From NCBI GenBank assembly GCA_948144175.1, contig CANXME010002057.1, positions 2,094,001-2,158,000 on the forward strand: a stretch of 64,000 nt of DNA, read 5' to 3'. Under the pieces are notes generated by a model. That model was not told where the DNA came from and searched no databases. It saw nothing but the letters and a program-made list of their open reading frames with translations. Both the position numbers and the translations under genes were made by a program. Positions 40,901 to 51,059 of this stretch are shown here, piece after piece (within the stretch, counting starts at the first letter, position 1; each line of letters starts with the position of its first letter). The stretch is from Closterium sp. NIES-65 (Eukaryota > Streptophyta > Zygnematophyceae > Desmidiales > Closteriaceae).

Positions 40901-43786
40901 GGAGGACAGAACACGACGAGAGGAGGGGTGGTAAAACTGCCACCCTGGGGCGTCAGTGGGGAAGCCAAGGAAGACACAGGGAGCAGCACGAGGGGACAGC
41001 TTGTCCGCAGACAAGTCGCAGACAAACGCCCGAGATCCCCAGACACGGAACACAGACGCATCGCCAACCTTCCCCGTCCACAGCAAGGCTGGGGACATCG
41101 CAGGCCGAGAGACCCGGGGGTGAAGGTTGAGCTGATGCGCCGCGTACCTCACCGCAAACGGCCACAGAAAATGGGGGGCAGCCGCATGCATCATGGACGT
41201 ACGAGCGACATCCATGACCATGCCAATGCGGCGCTCAGCAATCCCATTTTGCTGTGGTGAGTCCGGAAGCGTGAAGGTCTGGCGGATCCCCCGTGCGCGA
41301 CAGTAATCTCGCAGAAGGCGAGAAGAGAACTCTCCGCCTCTGTCAGAGTGCAGACGCAGAACAGGAAAGTCCGAGCCGAAGCTCTTCCTGAGCTGGAGAC
41401 GAGCCTCGCGGATCCAGTCGATCAGCACCTCAGTGACCTCACCCTTGCTGCGCAAGGGGAGGACTGTGGTGTAACGCGAGTAGTCGTCAACCACCAACAG
41501 GAAGTAGCGCTCGTAACCCTGCCCACGGACGGGGGCTGGGCCCCACACATCCATGTGAAGCGTCTGCAGGGGAGCCTCTGTCGGGGGGAAGTGGGAGGAG
41601 TGAGGAGTAGCCCGGAGGCGACCCTCGACACAGGGGACACAGGAAGGTCCTGGCCCGGAGGGGAGAGGAGGGAGAGACTGGGGAAGACCAGAGACAAGGA
41701 CACGGGAAGCCATGCTCCGAAGACGGGGCAAGGAGGGGTGGCCAAGACGGTGGTGCCACAGGAGAGTCTCGTGAGACAGGAGGCGACAAGAACAGGGGGC
41801 AGACTCAGGACCTGACCGGGACGCAGCAGCAAGTACCTGACCCGACGCAGCCACCTGACCAGACGCAGGGACAGGAGGAGACTCAACGGTCAGGGTGTAG
41901 AGACTCGACCCCGGCCGACGCGAGAACGTGTCCAGGTGTCGGCCTGTGCGTGCCTCTGTGCAGTGGGTCACGCGCTGACTCGCAGGAGTGAACTGGTGAA
42001 CACCCCCATCCTGCAGGTCCGCTCCACTCACCAAGTTCGTGGAGAACGAGGGAAGGTACAGACCCGACAGGGTGCCCGAAGGGGCAGCCGGACACGGGAG
42101 GACAGTGGAGAAGTGAGACAGGACAGGACCTCCAGAGGGGTCAGCAAGGGAGACTGCAACCGGCCGGCCGAGCGGCGTAAGGGTAGTGCGGTCTCGAAAG
42201 AAGGAGCGAGAAGCTCCGGAGTCAAGTGTGAAAGTGAGGGAGGACGAGGACGACGCAGTACCTGAGAGCGCAGTCTCACCAGTACCTGAGAGCGCAGACG
42301 CACTGGCACCTAGAGCAGCAGCCTCACAAGCACCTAGCGCAGCAGTACCAATGCCCGGGTCGGGCTGGAAACAACGGTAACCCTCATTCTCCTCACTATA
42401 ATCCACAACATACATAGCAGTAAGGATAGCATCAAAATCAAGATCAAAGATCGCTACACCAGCCCTGAGAAGCTCATCCCAGCGAGGGATCTCACTAGCC
42501 CCAGGGAACTGCTGACGCCAGGCGTCCGTCAGGCGGCCAAAGCAGCGCTGGGTGGCGTGGGCACCCCCACACTGCTCACCCGCGCGGTCGCCGGAACGAA
42601 GAACGTAGGTGCAGGGACCAGTACCCCCACCCCTCTGACGCCCAGCGTACCACTCACGAAGCTGCTGAGGCGAAGGGATGTCCCGCGAGCGCTGCTGCTG
42701 CTGCCGGTGCGAGCGCTGGCCACCACCACCGCCGCTACGCTGCTGGGTACCACCCCGACCAGCTCCACCTCCTCCACCACCACTGCCTCCTCCGCTGCCG
42801 CCTCCACCGCCTCCACCTCCGCCGCCTCCACCTCCGCCGCTGCCTCCACCACCACCGCTGGCACCACCACCACCGTCTCCGCCGCTGCTGGCACCACCAC
42901 CACCACCACCCCCGCCACTAGTCCCGCCGCCACCCCCACTCCCTCCGCCGCCACCGCCGCCACCGCCACCGCCCCCTCCAGCTCCACCCGCGCCCTTGCC
43001 CCCCTTGCCCTTGCTGGAGCGACGTCTCCCACTAGGGGCAGACGCCGCGCCGACCGACTCAAGACCAAGCAGGTCGGCAGCAGCAGCAGAGGCAACAGAG
43101 GGCAGCAAGGGGGAAGGAGAGCACCCCTCAAAGATGGGGGTGCGAGGGTCACCACGAGAAGCACCTACAGCGACTATGCTCTTCTCCGCTGCAAGGAGGG
43201 CCTTCTCGAGGAGGTCGACGGTGAGGGTGGTGGGACAGACTGCGAGAAAGTGGTCCCTGACGACGCGAAGGGAGTCAGGGAGGCGCGCGACTACGTAGTA
43301 GAGAGCGATGTACATGGGGGGGGGGTTCTTAGCGCAGAACTCAGCAGGAAGGGCGGCGCGGTAGCGAGTGTCACTAGTGCGGAGGTGCGTAATGAGGTCA
43401 GCGACAGTGGGAAAGGCAGAGAGGTCAGGAAAGAGGTAGGGAAGCATGAGACGGCTCAGTGCAGCAGTGGCAGGGGAGGAGTAGCGCGCAACTACAGCGT
43501 CGTACAAGGTCTGAGCACTCTTGTACTGACTAAAGTGGGCACGCTCAGAGGTAGGGAGGTGGCGACGCACAGCAAGACGTGCAGCAGCATCGCGGGTGGC
43601 CCACTTAGAGCGGACAGCGGGATCAGCATCAGCAGCAGGAGCAGGAGAGGCGCCAGAGGTGAGATCAAAGAGAGAAAGGTCGTCAGCCCTGTCGCACTGT
43701 AAGAACAGCTGCAGGTCGTCTAACCAGACCTCAAAATCAATGGCGCGACCCTCAGCGTCAAAAGCTAGGACACTAGGGGTAGCCAT
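37901..43786 (-). CDS. Copia gag-pol polyprotein of the outer element
   Basis: One uninterrupted frame of about 1960 residues from the MATPSVLAF start. Parts in order: gag-like domain; Gly-rich stretch of about 80 residues; an atypical zinc-binding motif; aspartic protease (TLDSGAS); integrase with an HHCC zinc-binding head and DDE core; a long Ala/Gly/Glu/Pro repeat linker; reverse transcriptase with YVDD; RNase H. Gag and pol share one frame, as usual for Copia. The linker and Gly tract make it longer than the usual 1300-1500 residues. Confidence 0.93.
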   Translation of the reverse strand: MATPSVLAFDAEGRAIDFEVWLDDLQLFLQCDRADDLSLFDLTSGASPAPAADADPAVRSKWATRDAAARLAVRRHLPTSERAHFSQYKSAQTLYDAVVARYSSPATAALSRLMLPYLFPDLSAFPTVADLITHLRTSDTRYRAALPAEFCAKNPPPMYIALYYVVARLPDSLRVVRDHFLAVCPTTLTVDLLEKALLAAEKSIVAVGASRGDPRTPIFEGCSPSPLLPSVASAAAADLLGLESVGAASAPSGRRRSSKGKGGKGAGGAGGGGGGGGGGGGGSGGGGGTSGGGGGGGGASSGGDGGGGASGGGGGSGGGGGGGGGGGGGGSGGGSGGGGGGAGRGGTQQRSGGGGGQRSHRQQQQRSRDIPSPQQLREWYAGRQRGGGTGPCTYVLRSGDRAGEQCGGAHATQRCFGRLTDAWRQQFPGASEIPRWDELLRAGVAIFDLDFDAILTAMYVVDYSEENEGYRCFQPDPGIGTAALGACEAAALGASASALSGTGETALSGTASSSSSLTFTLDSGASRSFFRDRTTLTPLGRPVAVSLADPSGGPVLSHFSTVLPCPAAPSGTLSGLYLPSFSTNLVSGADLQDGGVHQFTPASQRVTHCTEARTGRHLDTFSRRPGSSLYTLTVESPPVPASGQVAASGQVLAAASRSGPESAPCSCRLLSHETLLWHHRLGHPSLPRLRSMASRVLVSGLPQSLPPLPSGPGPSCVPCVEGRLRATPHSSHFPPTEAPLQTLHMDVWGPAPVRGQGYERYFLLVVDDYSRYTTVLPLRSKGEVTEVLIDWIREARLQLRKSFGSDFPVLRLHSDRGGEFSSRLLRDYCRARGIRQTFTLPDSPQQNGIAERRIGMVMDVARTSMMHAAAPHFLWPFAVRYAAHQLNLHPRVSRPAMSPALLWTGKVGDASVFRVWGSRAFVCDLSADKLSPRAAPCVFLGFPTDAPGWQFYHPSSRRVLSSQDVTFDESVPFYRLFPYRTPSLPPPPDFLVPVPPPVDPLPPQVPAPSGVSQVDAADPVEVTGDSGAAAGAEPGGADSGGAVRGGAEPGGTTAGGAGPEGATAEGAEPGGTEPGGAVPGGAGSGGPGSGAAEPGGAELRAAEPGGAASGAAEPGVSPAAASRREPLSPQELREWFARRWRRAAESGGAAGAGAGASSTVEGAGAAGPGAAGPTGPPGAGAAAGVGAEPTAVGPAAGGVGGAGAVPAESGAAARPRPYFVPLLQQVLGLSPPVEGPPPVQSQSLLEPSSPLPAPSPYTGPTGGLAERREPASRPASPVRAARASGRSSRQRPPPVPGTHRMSLRPSTAPLRAPLPSPPESSLPALADPESDSLRAASPTVTRLLATVVTDPSFESTAASALVAELVDFAARCRLDYAASLVAESASVCPPSVGGECALGTDVLEDRQEELQCLAAASPHLASVLLAPEGDPDALDIPTPRSYAEAVEGPYSSQWQAAMDAKMASWKSTGTYVDAVPPPGANIVSGMWIFRVKRPPGSPPVFKARYVARGFSQRQGVDYFQTFSPTPKMTTLRVLLHIAAQRDYELHSLDFSTAFLQGSLHEEIWLRRPPGFTGTFPPGTQWSLRRPVYGLRQAPREWHDTLRTTLAALGFAPSTADPSLFLRTDTSLPPFYILVYVDDLVFATADTAGLAYVKSELLKRHTCTDLGELRSYLGLQITRDRARRTITLTQSHMVQQVLQRFGFTYSSPQATPLPTRHSLSALPSDESVESSGPYAELVGCLMYLMTCTRPDLAYPLSILARYVAPGRHRPEHMAAAKRVLRYLCSTSGMGLVLGGRSPVVLTGHADASWADDQATQRSSQGYTFSLGSGSVSWRSTRSSSVLGSSCEAEIYAGAMAAQELRWLTYLLTDLGEPPRSPPVLYVDNKAMLALCREQRLEHRTKHIALRYFLARELQQRGQLRLAYVASEANTADVFTKAHAPCDHQRFCTQLGLVPVLPHLLSS

Positions 43787-44062
43787 GGCGACGACAGCGA
43801 CGCAGTGCAAGCAGCAGGGAAAGAGCTCGCAGTGGCAGTGGAACTGTGCTCACCAGGGAGGGCATGTCGAGTAGGTATGCAGAAAGGCGGCTCAGCGACC
43901 TGGCGGCTGGGGTGCTGGGCGGCTCGGGCGCAGGGCGGCTCGGCTCCCGGGCGGCTCGGCTCCCGGGCGACTCGGCTCCCGGGCGGCTCGGCGGCTGGGC
44001 GGCTCGGGTGCAGGGCGGCTCTGCTCCCGGGCGGCTCGGCGGCAGGGCGGCTCGGGTCCCGG

Positions 44063-44191
44063 TGTCAGATTTATATGACATAGTTGCTGTAGGCTATAGT
44101 GGGGTAGCACATATGGGGTACAGGTTTTCTAGGGTTGTATTTGTACCCAATCTTTCCTTAGTCATTTCATTCCTGTTTTCTTTACTTCACA
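44063..44191 (+). repeat. 5' LTR of the inner Copia element
   Basis: 129 bp, TGTCAG...TTCACA, identical to its partner at 51266-51394. Confidence 0.94.
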
Positions 44192-44202
44192 TGGTATAGA
44201 GC

Positions 44203-45155
44203 GGGTCCTACCTTAGGACCGTTTTTTTAGGGCCCACCGAAGCGCGCCCCGAGGCGCGCCTTTTTTTTAGCGACCCCCTCGGGTCGCCTTTTCCCTCGCG
44301 GCCCCGCTGTCCCTCAGACGCGGCCCCGCCACCTCTCCTGATCGCGGCCCCGCCGCCTGTTTGACGCGGCCTCGCCGCCTACACTGACGCGGCCCCGCCG
44401 CCTCCCCTGATGCGGCCCTGCCGCCTCCCCTGACGCGGCTCCCCCGCCTCCCCTGACGCGGCACCGCCGCCTCCCCTGACGCGGCTCCCCCGCCTCCCCT
44501 GACGCGGCCCTGCCGCCTCCCCTGACGCGGCCCTGCCGCCTCTCCTGCCGGCCCGCCACTGCACCTGCCGGCCTGCCGCTGCACCTGCCGGCCCGCCACT
44601 GCACCCTACGGCCCGCCGCTGCACCTGCCGGCCCGCCACTGCACCTGCCGGCCTCGCCGCTGCGCCTGCCGGCCTCGCTGCTGCACCTGCCGGCCCGCCG
44701 CTGCACCCTACGGCCCGCCACTGCACCCTACGGCCCGTCGCTGCACCTGCCGGCCCGCCACTGCACCTGCCGGCCCGCCTCTGCACCTGCCGGCCCGCCA
44801 CTGCACCGGTCAACCCGCCGCTGCACCTGACGGCCCCACCCCTGCATCTCCTGGCCGAGCCGCCTCAGCAGCCGAACCGCCCGTGAGCCGAGCCGCCCGA
44901 CGCCGAGCCGCCCGGGACCCGAGCCGCCCTGCCGCCGAGCCGCCCGGGAGCCGAGCCGCCCTGCACCCGAGCCGCCCAGCCGCCGAGCAGCCCGGGAGCC
45001 GAGCCGCCCTGCGCCCGAGCCGCCCAGCAGCCGAGCCGCCCAGCACCCGAGCCGCCTTTCTGCATACCTACACGACCTACCCTGCCTGGTGAGCACAGTC
45101 CCACTGACACTGCGAGCTCTTTCCCTGCTGCTAGCACTGCGTCGCTGTCGTCGCC
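44203..45155 (+). repeat. Repetitive GC-rich leader of the inner Copia element
   Basis: Three successive families of short tandem units lie between the LTR and gag: GCGGCCCCGCCGCCTCCCCT-type (about 44285-44540), TGCACCTGCCGGCCCGCC-type (about 44540-44830) and GAGCCGCCC-type (about 44870-45060). A poly-T run and an AGGGCCCACCGAAGCGCGCC stretch precede them. The same blocks in reverse make up the outer element's leader (51400-52162 plus 43880-44062). Confidence 0.85.
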
Positions 45156-48100
45156 ATGGCTACCCCTAGTGTCCTAGCTTTTGACGCTGAGGGTCGCGCC
45201 ATTGATTTTGAGGTCTGGTTAGACGACCTGCAGCTGTTCTTACAGTGCGACAGGGCTGACGACCTTTCTCTCTTTGATCTCACCCCTGGCGCCTCTCCTG
45301 CTCCTGCTGCTGATGCTGATCCCGCTGTCCGCTCTAAGTGGGCCACCCGCGATGCTGCTGCACGTCTTGCTGTGCGTCGCCACCTCCCTACCTCTGAGCG
45401 TGCGCACTTCAGTCAGTACAAGAGTGCTCAGACCTTGTACGACGCTGTAGTTGCGCGCTACTCCTCCCCTGCCACTGCTGCACTGAGCCGTCTCATGCTT
45501 CCCTACCTCTTTCCTGACCTCTCTGCCTTTCCCACTGTCGCTGACCTCATTACGCACCTCCGCACTAGTGACACTCGCTACCGCGCCGCCCTTCCTGCTG
45601 AGTTCTGCGCTAGGAACCCCCCCCCCATGTACATCGCTCTCTACTACGTAGTCGCGCGCCTCCCTGACTCCCTTCGCGTCGTCAGGGACCACTTTCTCGC
45701 AGTCTGTCCCACCACCCTCACCGTCGACCTCCTCGAGAAGGCCCTCCTTGCAGCGGAGAAGAGCATAGTCGCTGTAGGTGCTTCTCGTGGTGACCCTCGC
45801 ACCCCCATCTCTGAGGGGTGCTCTCCTTCCCCCTTGCTGCCCTCTGTTGCCTCTGCTGCTGCTGCCGACCTGCTTGGTCTAGAGTCGGTCGGCGCGGCGT
45901 CTGCCCCTAGTGGGAGACGTCGCTCCAGCAAGGGCAAGGGGGGCAAGGGCGCGGGTGGAGCTGGAGGGGGCGGTGGCGGTGGCGGCGGTGGCGGCGGAGG
46001 GAGTGGGGGTGGCGGCGGGACTAGTGGCGGGGGTGGTGGTGGTGGTGGCAGCAGCGGCGGAGACGGTGGTGGTGGTGCCAGCGGTGGTGGTGGAGGCAGC
46101 GGCGGAGGTGGAGGCGGCGGAGGTGGAGGCGGTGGAGGCGGCAGCGGAGGAGGCAGTGGTGGTGGAGGGGGTGGATCTGGTCGGGGTGGTACCCAGCAGC
46201 GTAGCGGCGGTGGTGGTGGCCAGCGCTCGCAGCGGCAGCAGCAGCAGCGCTCTCGGGACATCCCTTCGCCTCAGCAGCTTCGTGAGTGGTACGCTGGGCG
46301 TCAGAGGGGTGGGGGTACTGGTCCCTGCACCTACGTTCTTCGTTCCGGCGACCGCGCGGGTGAGCAGTGTGGGGGTGCCCACGCGACCCAGCGCTGCTTT
46401 GGCCGCCTGACGGACGCCTGGCGTCAGCAGTTCCCTGGGGCTAGTGAGATCCCTCGCTGGGATGAGCTTCTCAGGGCTGGTGTAGCGATCTTTGATCTTG
46501 ATTTTGATGCTATCCTTACTGCTATGTATGTTGTGGATTATAGTGAGGAGAATGAGGGTTACCGCTGTTTCCAGCCCGACCCGGGCATTGGTCCTGCTGC
46601 GCTAGGTGCTTGTGAGGCTGCTGCTCTAGGTGCCAGTGCGTCTGCGCTCTCAGGTACTGGTGAGACTGCGCTCTCAGGTACTGAGTCGTCCTCGTCCTCC
46701 CTCACTTTCACACTTGACTCCGGAGCTTCTTGCTCCTTCTTTCGAGACCGCACTACCCTTACGCCGCTTGGCCGGCCGGTTGCGGTCTCCCTTGCTGACC
46801 CCTCTGGGGGTCTTGTCCTGTCTCACTTCTCCACTGTCCTCCCGTGTCCGGCTGCCCCTTCGGGCACCCTGTCGGGTCTGTACCTTCCCTCGTTCTCTAC
46901 GAACTTGGTGAGTGGAGCAGACCTGCAGGATGGGGGTGTTCACCAGTTCACTCCTGCGAGTCAGCGGGTGACCCACTGCACGGAGGCACGCACAGGCCGA
47001 CACCTGGCCACGTTCTCGCGTCGGCCGGGGTCGAGTCTCTACACCCTGACCGTTGAGTCTCCTCCTGTCCCTGCGTCTGGTCAGGTGGCTGCGTCGGGTC
47101 AGGTACTTGCTGCTGCGTCCCGGTCAGGTCCTGAGTCTGCCCCCTGTTCTTGTCGCCTCCTGTCTCACGAGACTCTCCTGTGGCACCACCGTCTTGGCCA
47201 CCCCTCCTTGCCCCGTCTTCGGAGCATGGCTTCCCGTGTCCTTGTCTCTGGTCTTCCCCAGTCTCTCCCTCCTCTCCCCTCCGGGCCAGGACCTTCCTGT
47301 GTCCCCTGTGTCGAGGGTCGCCTCCGGGCTACTCCTCACTCCTCCCACTTCCCCCCGACAGAGGCTCCCCTGCAGACGCTTCACATGGATGTGTGGGGCC
47401 CAGCCCCCGTCCGTGGGCAGGGTTACGAGCGCTACTTCCTGTTGGTGGTTGACGACTACTCGCGTTACACCACAGTCCTCCCCTTGCGCAGCAAGGGTGC
47501 GGTCACTGAGGTGCTGATCGACTGGATCCGCGAGGCTCGTCTCCAGCTCAGGAAGAGCTTCGGCTCGGACTTTCCTGTTCTGCGTCTGCACTCTGACCGA
47601 GGCGGAGAGTTCTCTTCTCGCCTTCTGCGAGACTACTGTCGTGCACGGGGGATCCGCCAGACCTTCACGCTTCCGGACTCACCGCAGCAAAATGGGATTG
47701 CTGAGCGCCGCATTGGCATGGTCATGGATGTCGCTCGTACGTCCATGATGCATGCGGCTGCCCCCCATTTTCTGTGGCCGTTTGCGGTGAGGTACGCGGC
47801 GCATCAGCTCAACCTTCACCCCCGGGTCTCTCGGCCTGCGATGTCCCCAGCCTTGCTGTGGACGGGGAAGGTTGGCGATGCGTCTGTGTTCCGTGTCTGG
47901 GGATCTCGGGCGTTTGTCCGCGACTTGTCTGCGGACAAGCTGTCCCATCGCGCTGCTCCCTGTGTCTTCCTTGGCTTCCCCACTGACGCCCCAGGGTGGC
48001 AGTTTTACCACCCCTCCTCTCGTCGTGTTCTGTCCTCCCAGGACGTCACGTTCGACGAGTCAGTCCCCTTCTACCGTCTCTTCCCCTACCGCACTCCTTC

Positions 48101-51059
48101 CCTCCCCCCTCCCCCGGACTTCCTTGTGCCGGTTCCCCCCCCGGTAGACCCCCTCCCCCCTCAGGTTCCTGCCCCCTCAGGTGTGTCCCAGGTAGACGCC
48201 GTTGACCCGGTCGAGGTTACTGGTGACTCTGGTGCTGCTGCGGGTGCTGAGCCTGAGGGTGCTGACTCTGGGGGTGCTGTGCGCGGGGGTGCTGAGCCTG
48301 GGGGTGCTACTGCTGGGGGTGCTGGGCCTAAGGGTGCTACTGCGGAGGGTGCGGAGCCTGGGGGTGCTGAGCCGGGGGGTGCTGTGCCTGGAGGTGCTGG
48401 GTCTGGGGGTGCTGGGTCGGGAGCTGCTGAGCCTGGGGGTGCTGAGCTGGGAGCTGCTGCGCCTGGGGGTGCTGCGTCTGGAGCTGCTGAGCCTGGGGTT
48501 TCTCCTGCTGCTGCGTCTCGCCGGGAGCCCCTCTCTCCACAGGAGCTGCGCGAGTGGTTCGCTCGCCGCTGGAGGCGTGCTGCTGAGTCTGGAGGTGCTG
48601 CTGGAGCTGGGGCTGGAGCTTCTTCGACCGTCGAGGGTGCGGGTGCTGCCGGTCCCGGAGCTGCTGGACCTGCGGGTCCTCCTGGAGCTGGAGCTGCTGA
48701 GGGCGTTGGTGCTGAGCCTACTGCTGTTGGTCCTGCCGCTGGAGGTGTGGGTGGCGCTGGTGCTGTCGCTGAGGGTGCTGGTGCTGTCCCTGCTGAGTCT
48801 GGAGCTGCCGCGCGGCCTCGGCCGTACTTCGTTCCGCTCCTGCAGCAGGTTCTTGGTCTTTCTCCTCCAGTAGAGGGTCCACCGCCTGTCCAGTCGCAGT
48901 CCCTGCTGGAGCCTTCCTCTCCACTGCCTGCTCCCTCTCCTTACACTGGTCCTACTGGAGGTCTTGCTGAGCGTCGTGAGCCTGCGTCTCGTCCCGCGTC
49001 GCCTGTTCGTGCTGCTCGCGCTAGTGGTCGCAGTTCGCGTCAGCGTCCTCCTCCTGTCCCTGGCACGCACCGGATGTCTTTACGTCCGTCCACTGCTCCT
49101 CTGCGTGCCCCTTTGCCTTCTCCTCCTGAGTCCTCTCTTCCTGCGCTTGCCGACCCTGAGTCGGACTCTCTTCGTACTGCCAGTCCTACTGTCACGCGTC
49201 TGCTTGCTACTGTCGTCACTGACCCCTCTTTTGAGTCCACTGCTGCGTCTGCTCTAGTCGCTGAGCTCGTCGACTTTGCTGCTCGCTGTCGTCTCGACTA
49301 CGCTGCTAGTCTTGTTGCTGAGTCTGCGTCTGTCTGTCCTCCGTCCGTCGGGGGTGAGTGTGCTCTTGGCACGGACGTCCTAGAGGACAGGCAGGAGGAG
49401 TTACAGTGTCTAGCGGCTGCTTCACCTCATCTCGCGTTTGTACTGCTTGCCCCTGAGGGAGACCCGGATGCACTAGACATCCCGACTCCGCGTTCTTACG
49501 CGGAGGCCGTAGAGGGTCCCTACTCCTCTCAGTGGCAGGCAGCTATGGATGCAGAGATGGCTTCCTGGAAGTCCACAGGCACCTACGTTGACGCGGTTCC
49601 CCCTCCTGGGGCGAACATCGTCAGTGGCATGTGGATCTTCAGGGTGAAGCGGCCGCCGGGCTCTCCACCTGTCTTCAAGGCACGGTACGTTGCTCGTGGC
49701 TTCAGTCAGCGGCAGGGAGTTGACTACTTTCAGACCTTCTCTCCCACCCCGAAGATGACTACTCTTCGGGTGCTGCTGCACATAGCCGCTCAGCGCGACT
49801 ACGAGCTTCACTCTCTCGACTTCAGCACTGCGTTCTTGCAGGGTAGCCTGCACGAGGAGATCTGGCTTCGCCGTCCACCTGGCTTCACTGGGACTTTCCC
49901 TCCTGGCACCCAGTGGAGCCTCCGACGGCCAGTCTACGGTCTCCGCCAGGCACCGCGTGAGTGGCACGACACACTGAGGACTACGCTTGCGGCTCTTGGG
50001 TTTGCTCCTTCTACTGCTGACCCGTCGCTGTTTCTTCGCACCGACACTTCCCTGCCGCCGTTCTACATCCTCGTGTACGTCGACGACTTGGTCTTTGCCA
50101 CAGCGGACACTGCTGGACTCGCCTACGTGAAGTCCGAGCTGCTGAAGAGACACACGTGCACAGACCTGGGTGAACTGCGCAGCTACCTTGGCTTGCAGAT
50201 CACTCGGGACAGAGCACGCCGCACCATTACCTTGACTCAGTCACACATGGTGCAGCAGGTCCTTCAGCGCTTCGGCTTCACGTACTCCTCGCCTCAGGCC
50301 ACTCCTCTGCCTACTCGCCACTCACTCTCAGCTCTGCCTTCGGATGAGTCCGTAGAGTCGAGTGGTCCGTATGCAGAGCTTGTTGGCTGCCTCATGTACC
50401 TGATGACCTGCACACGACCTGACCTTGCATACCCTCTGAGCATTCTTGCACGCTATGTTGCTCCTGGGAGACACAGACCGGAGCACATGGCTGCAGCGAA
50501 GAGGGTATTGCGCTACCTGTGCAGTACGTCGGGCATGGGGCTAGTGCTTGGAGGGCGGAGTCCAGTGGTCCTTACCGGCCACGCGGACGCTTCTTGGGCT
50601 GACGACCAGGCTACGCAGCGGTCGTCACAGGGTTACACCTTCAGTCTTGGTTCCGGCTCTGTCTCGTGGCGGTCTACTCGCTCGTCTTCGGTTCTCGGCT
50701 CCAGTTGTGAGGCTGAGATCTACGCCGGGGCCATGGCTGCACAGGAGCTTCGCTGGCTCACCTACCTGCTGACTGACCTTGGAGAGCCGCCTCGTTCTCC
50801 TCCAGTGCTGTACGTAGACAACAAGGCCATGCAGGCCTTGTGTCGAGAGCAGCGCTTGGAGCACAGAACGAAGCACATTGCTCTCCGCTACTTCCTTGCT
50901 CGTGAGCTGCAGCAGCGTGGTCAGTTGCGACTTGCGTACGTGGCCTCTGAGGCCAACACTGCTGATGTGTTCACCAAGGCACTCGCGCCTTGTGACCATC
51001 AGCGCTTTTGCACCCAGCTGGGTCTTGTGCCTGTCTTGCCTCACTTGCTCTCCTCTTGA
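45156..51059 (+). CDS. Copia gag-pol polyprotein of the inner element
   Basis: Uninterrupted frame of 1967 residues, nearly identical to the outer polyprotein with a few length differences in the Gly tract and the Ala/Gly/Glu linker. Approximate parts: gag 1-260; Gly-rich 265-350; zinc motif near 390-410; protease near 520; integrase head and core 660-900; repeat linker 1000-1300; reverse transcriptase 1420-1660; RNase H 1780-1930. Confidence 0.94.
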   Translation: MATPSVLAFDAEGRAIDFEVWLDDLQLFLQCDRADDLSLFDLTPGASPAPAADADPAVRSKWATRDAAARLAVRRHLPTSERAHFSQYKSAQTLYDAVVARYSSPATAALSRLMLPYLFPDLSAFPTVADLITHLRTSDTRYRAALPAEFCARNPPPMYIALYYVVARLPDSLRVVRDHFLAVCPTTLTVDLLEKALLAAEKSIVAVGASRGDPRTPISEGCSPSPLLPSVASAAAADLLGLESVGAASAPSGRRRSSKGKGGKGAGGAGGGGGGGGGGGGGSGGGGGTSGGGGGGGGSSGGDGGGGASGGGGGSGGGGGGGGGGGGGGSGGGSGGGGGGSGRGGTQQRSGGGGGQRSQRQQQQRSRDIPSPQQLREWYAGRQRGGGTGPCTYVLRSGDRAGEQCGGAHATQRCFGRLTDAWRQQFPGASEIPRWDELLRAGVAIFDLDFDAILTAMYVVDYSEENEGYRCFQPDPGIGPAALGACEAAALGASASALSGTGETALSGTESSSSSLTFTLDSGASCSFFRDRTTLTPLGRPVAVSLADPSGGLVLSHFSTVLPCPAAPSGTLSGLYLPSFSTNLVSGADLQDGGVHQFTPASQRVTHCTEARTGRHLATFSRRPGSSLYTLTVESPPVPASGQVAASGQVLAAASRSGPESAPCSCRLLSHETLLWHHRLGHPSLPRLRSMASRVLVSGLPQSLPPLPSGPGPSCVPCVEGRLRATPHSSHFPPTEAPLQTLHMDVWGPAPVRGQGYERYFLLVVDDYSRYTTVLPLRSKGAVTEVLIDWIREARLQLRKSFGSDFPVLRLHSDRGGEFSSRLLRDYCRARGIRQTFTLPDSPQQNGIAERRIGMVMDVARTSMMHAAAPHFLWPFAVRYAAHQLNLHPRVSRPAMSPALLWTGKVGDASVFRVWGSRAFVRDLSADKLSHRAAPCVFLGFPTDAPGWQFYHPSSRRVLSSQDVTFDESVPFYRLFPYRTPSLPPPPDFLVPVPPPVDPLPPQVPAPSGVSQVDAVDPVEVTGDSGAAAGAEPEGADSGGAVRGGAEPGGATAGGAGPKGATAEGAEPGGAEPGGAVPGGAGSGGAGSGAAEPGGAELGAAAPGGAASGAAEPGVSPAAASRREPLSPQELREWFARRWRRAAESGGAAGAGAGASSTVEGAGAAGPGAAGPAGPPGAGAAEGVGAEPTAVGPAAGGVGGAGAVAEGAGAVPAESGAAARPRPYFVPLLQQVLGLSPPVEGPPPVQSQSLLEPSSPLPAPSPYTGPTGGLAERREPASRPASPVRAARASGRSSRQRPPPVPGTHRMSLRPSTAPLRAPLPSPPESSLPALADPESDSLRTASPTVTRLLATVVTDPSFESTAASALVAELVDFAARCRLDYAASLVAESASVCPPSVGGECALGTDVLEDRQEELQCLAAASPHLAFVLLAPEGDPDALDIPTPRSYAEAVEGPYSSQWQAAMDAEMASWKSTGTYVDAVPPPGANIVSGMWIFRVKRPPGSPPVFKARYVARGFSQRQGVDYFQTFSPTPKMTTLRVLLHIAAQRDYELHSLDFSTAFLQGSLHEEIWLRRPPGFTGTFPPGTQWSLRRPVYGLRQAPREWHDTLRTTLAALGFAPSTADPSLFLRTDTSLPPFYILVYVDDLVFATADTAGLAYVKSELLKRHTCTDLGELRSYLGLQITRDRARRTITLTQSHMVQQVLQRFGFTYSSPQATPLPTRHSLSALPSDESVESSGPYAELVGCLMYLMTCTRPDLAYPLSILARYVAPGRHRPEHMAAAKRVLRYLCSTSGMGLVLGGRSPVVLTGHADASWADDQATQRSSQGYTFSLGSGSVSWRSTRSSSVLGSSCEAEIYAGAMAAQELRWLTYLLTDLGEPPRSPPVLYVDNKAMQALCREQRLEHRTKHIALRYFLARELQQRGQLRLAYVASEANTADVFTKALAPCDHQRFCTQLGLVPVLPHLLSS

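Noticed and set aside
42557-43702. Plus-strand Thr/Ser-rich frames inside the outer Copia element (and the mirror frames in the inner one)
   Set aside because: Antisense of the Gly-rich gag tract; low complexity only.
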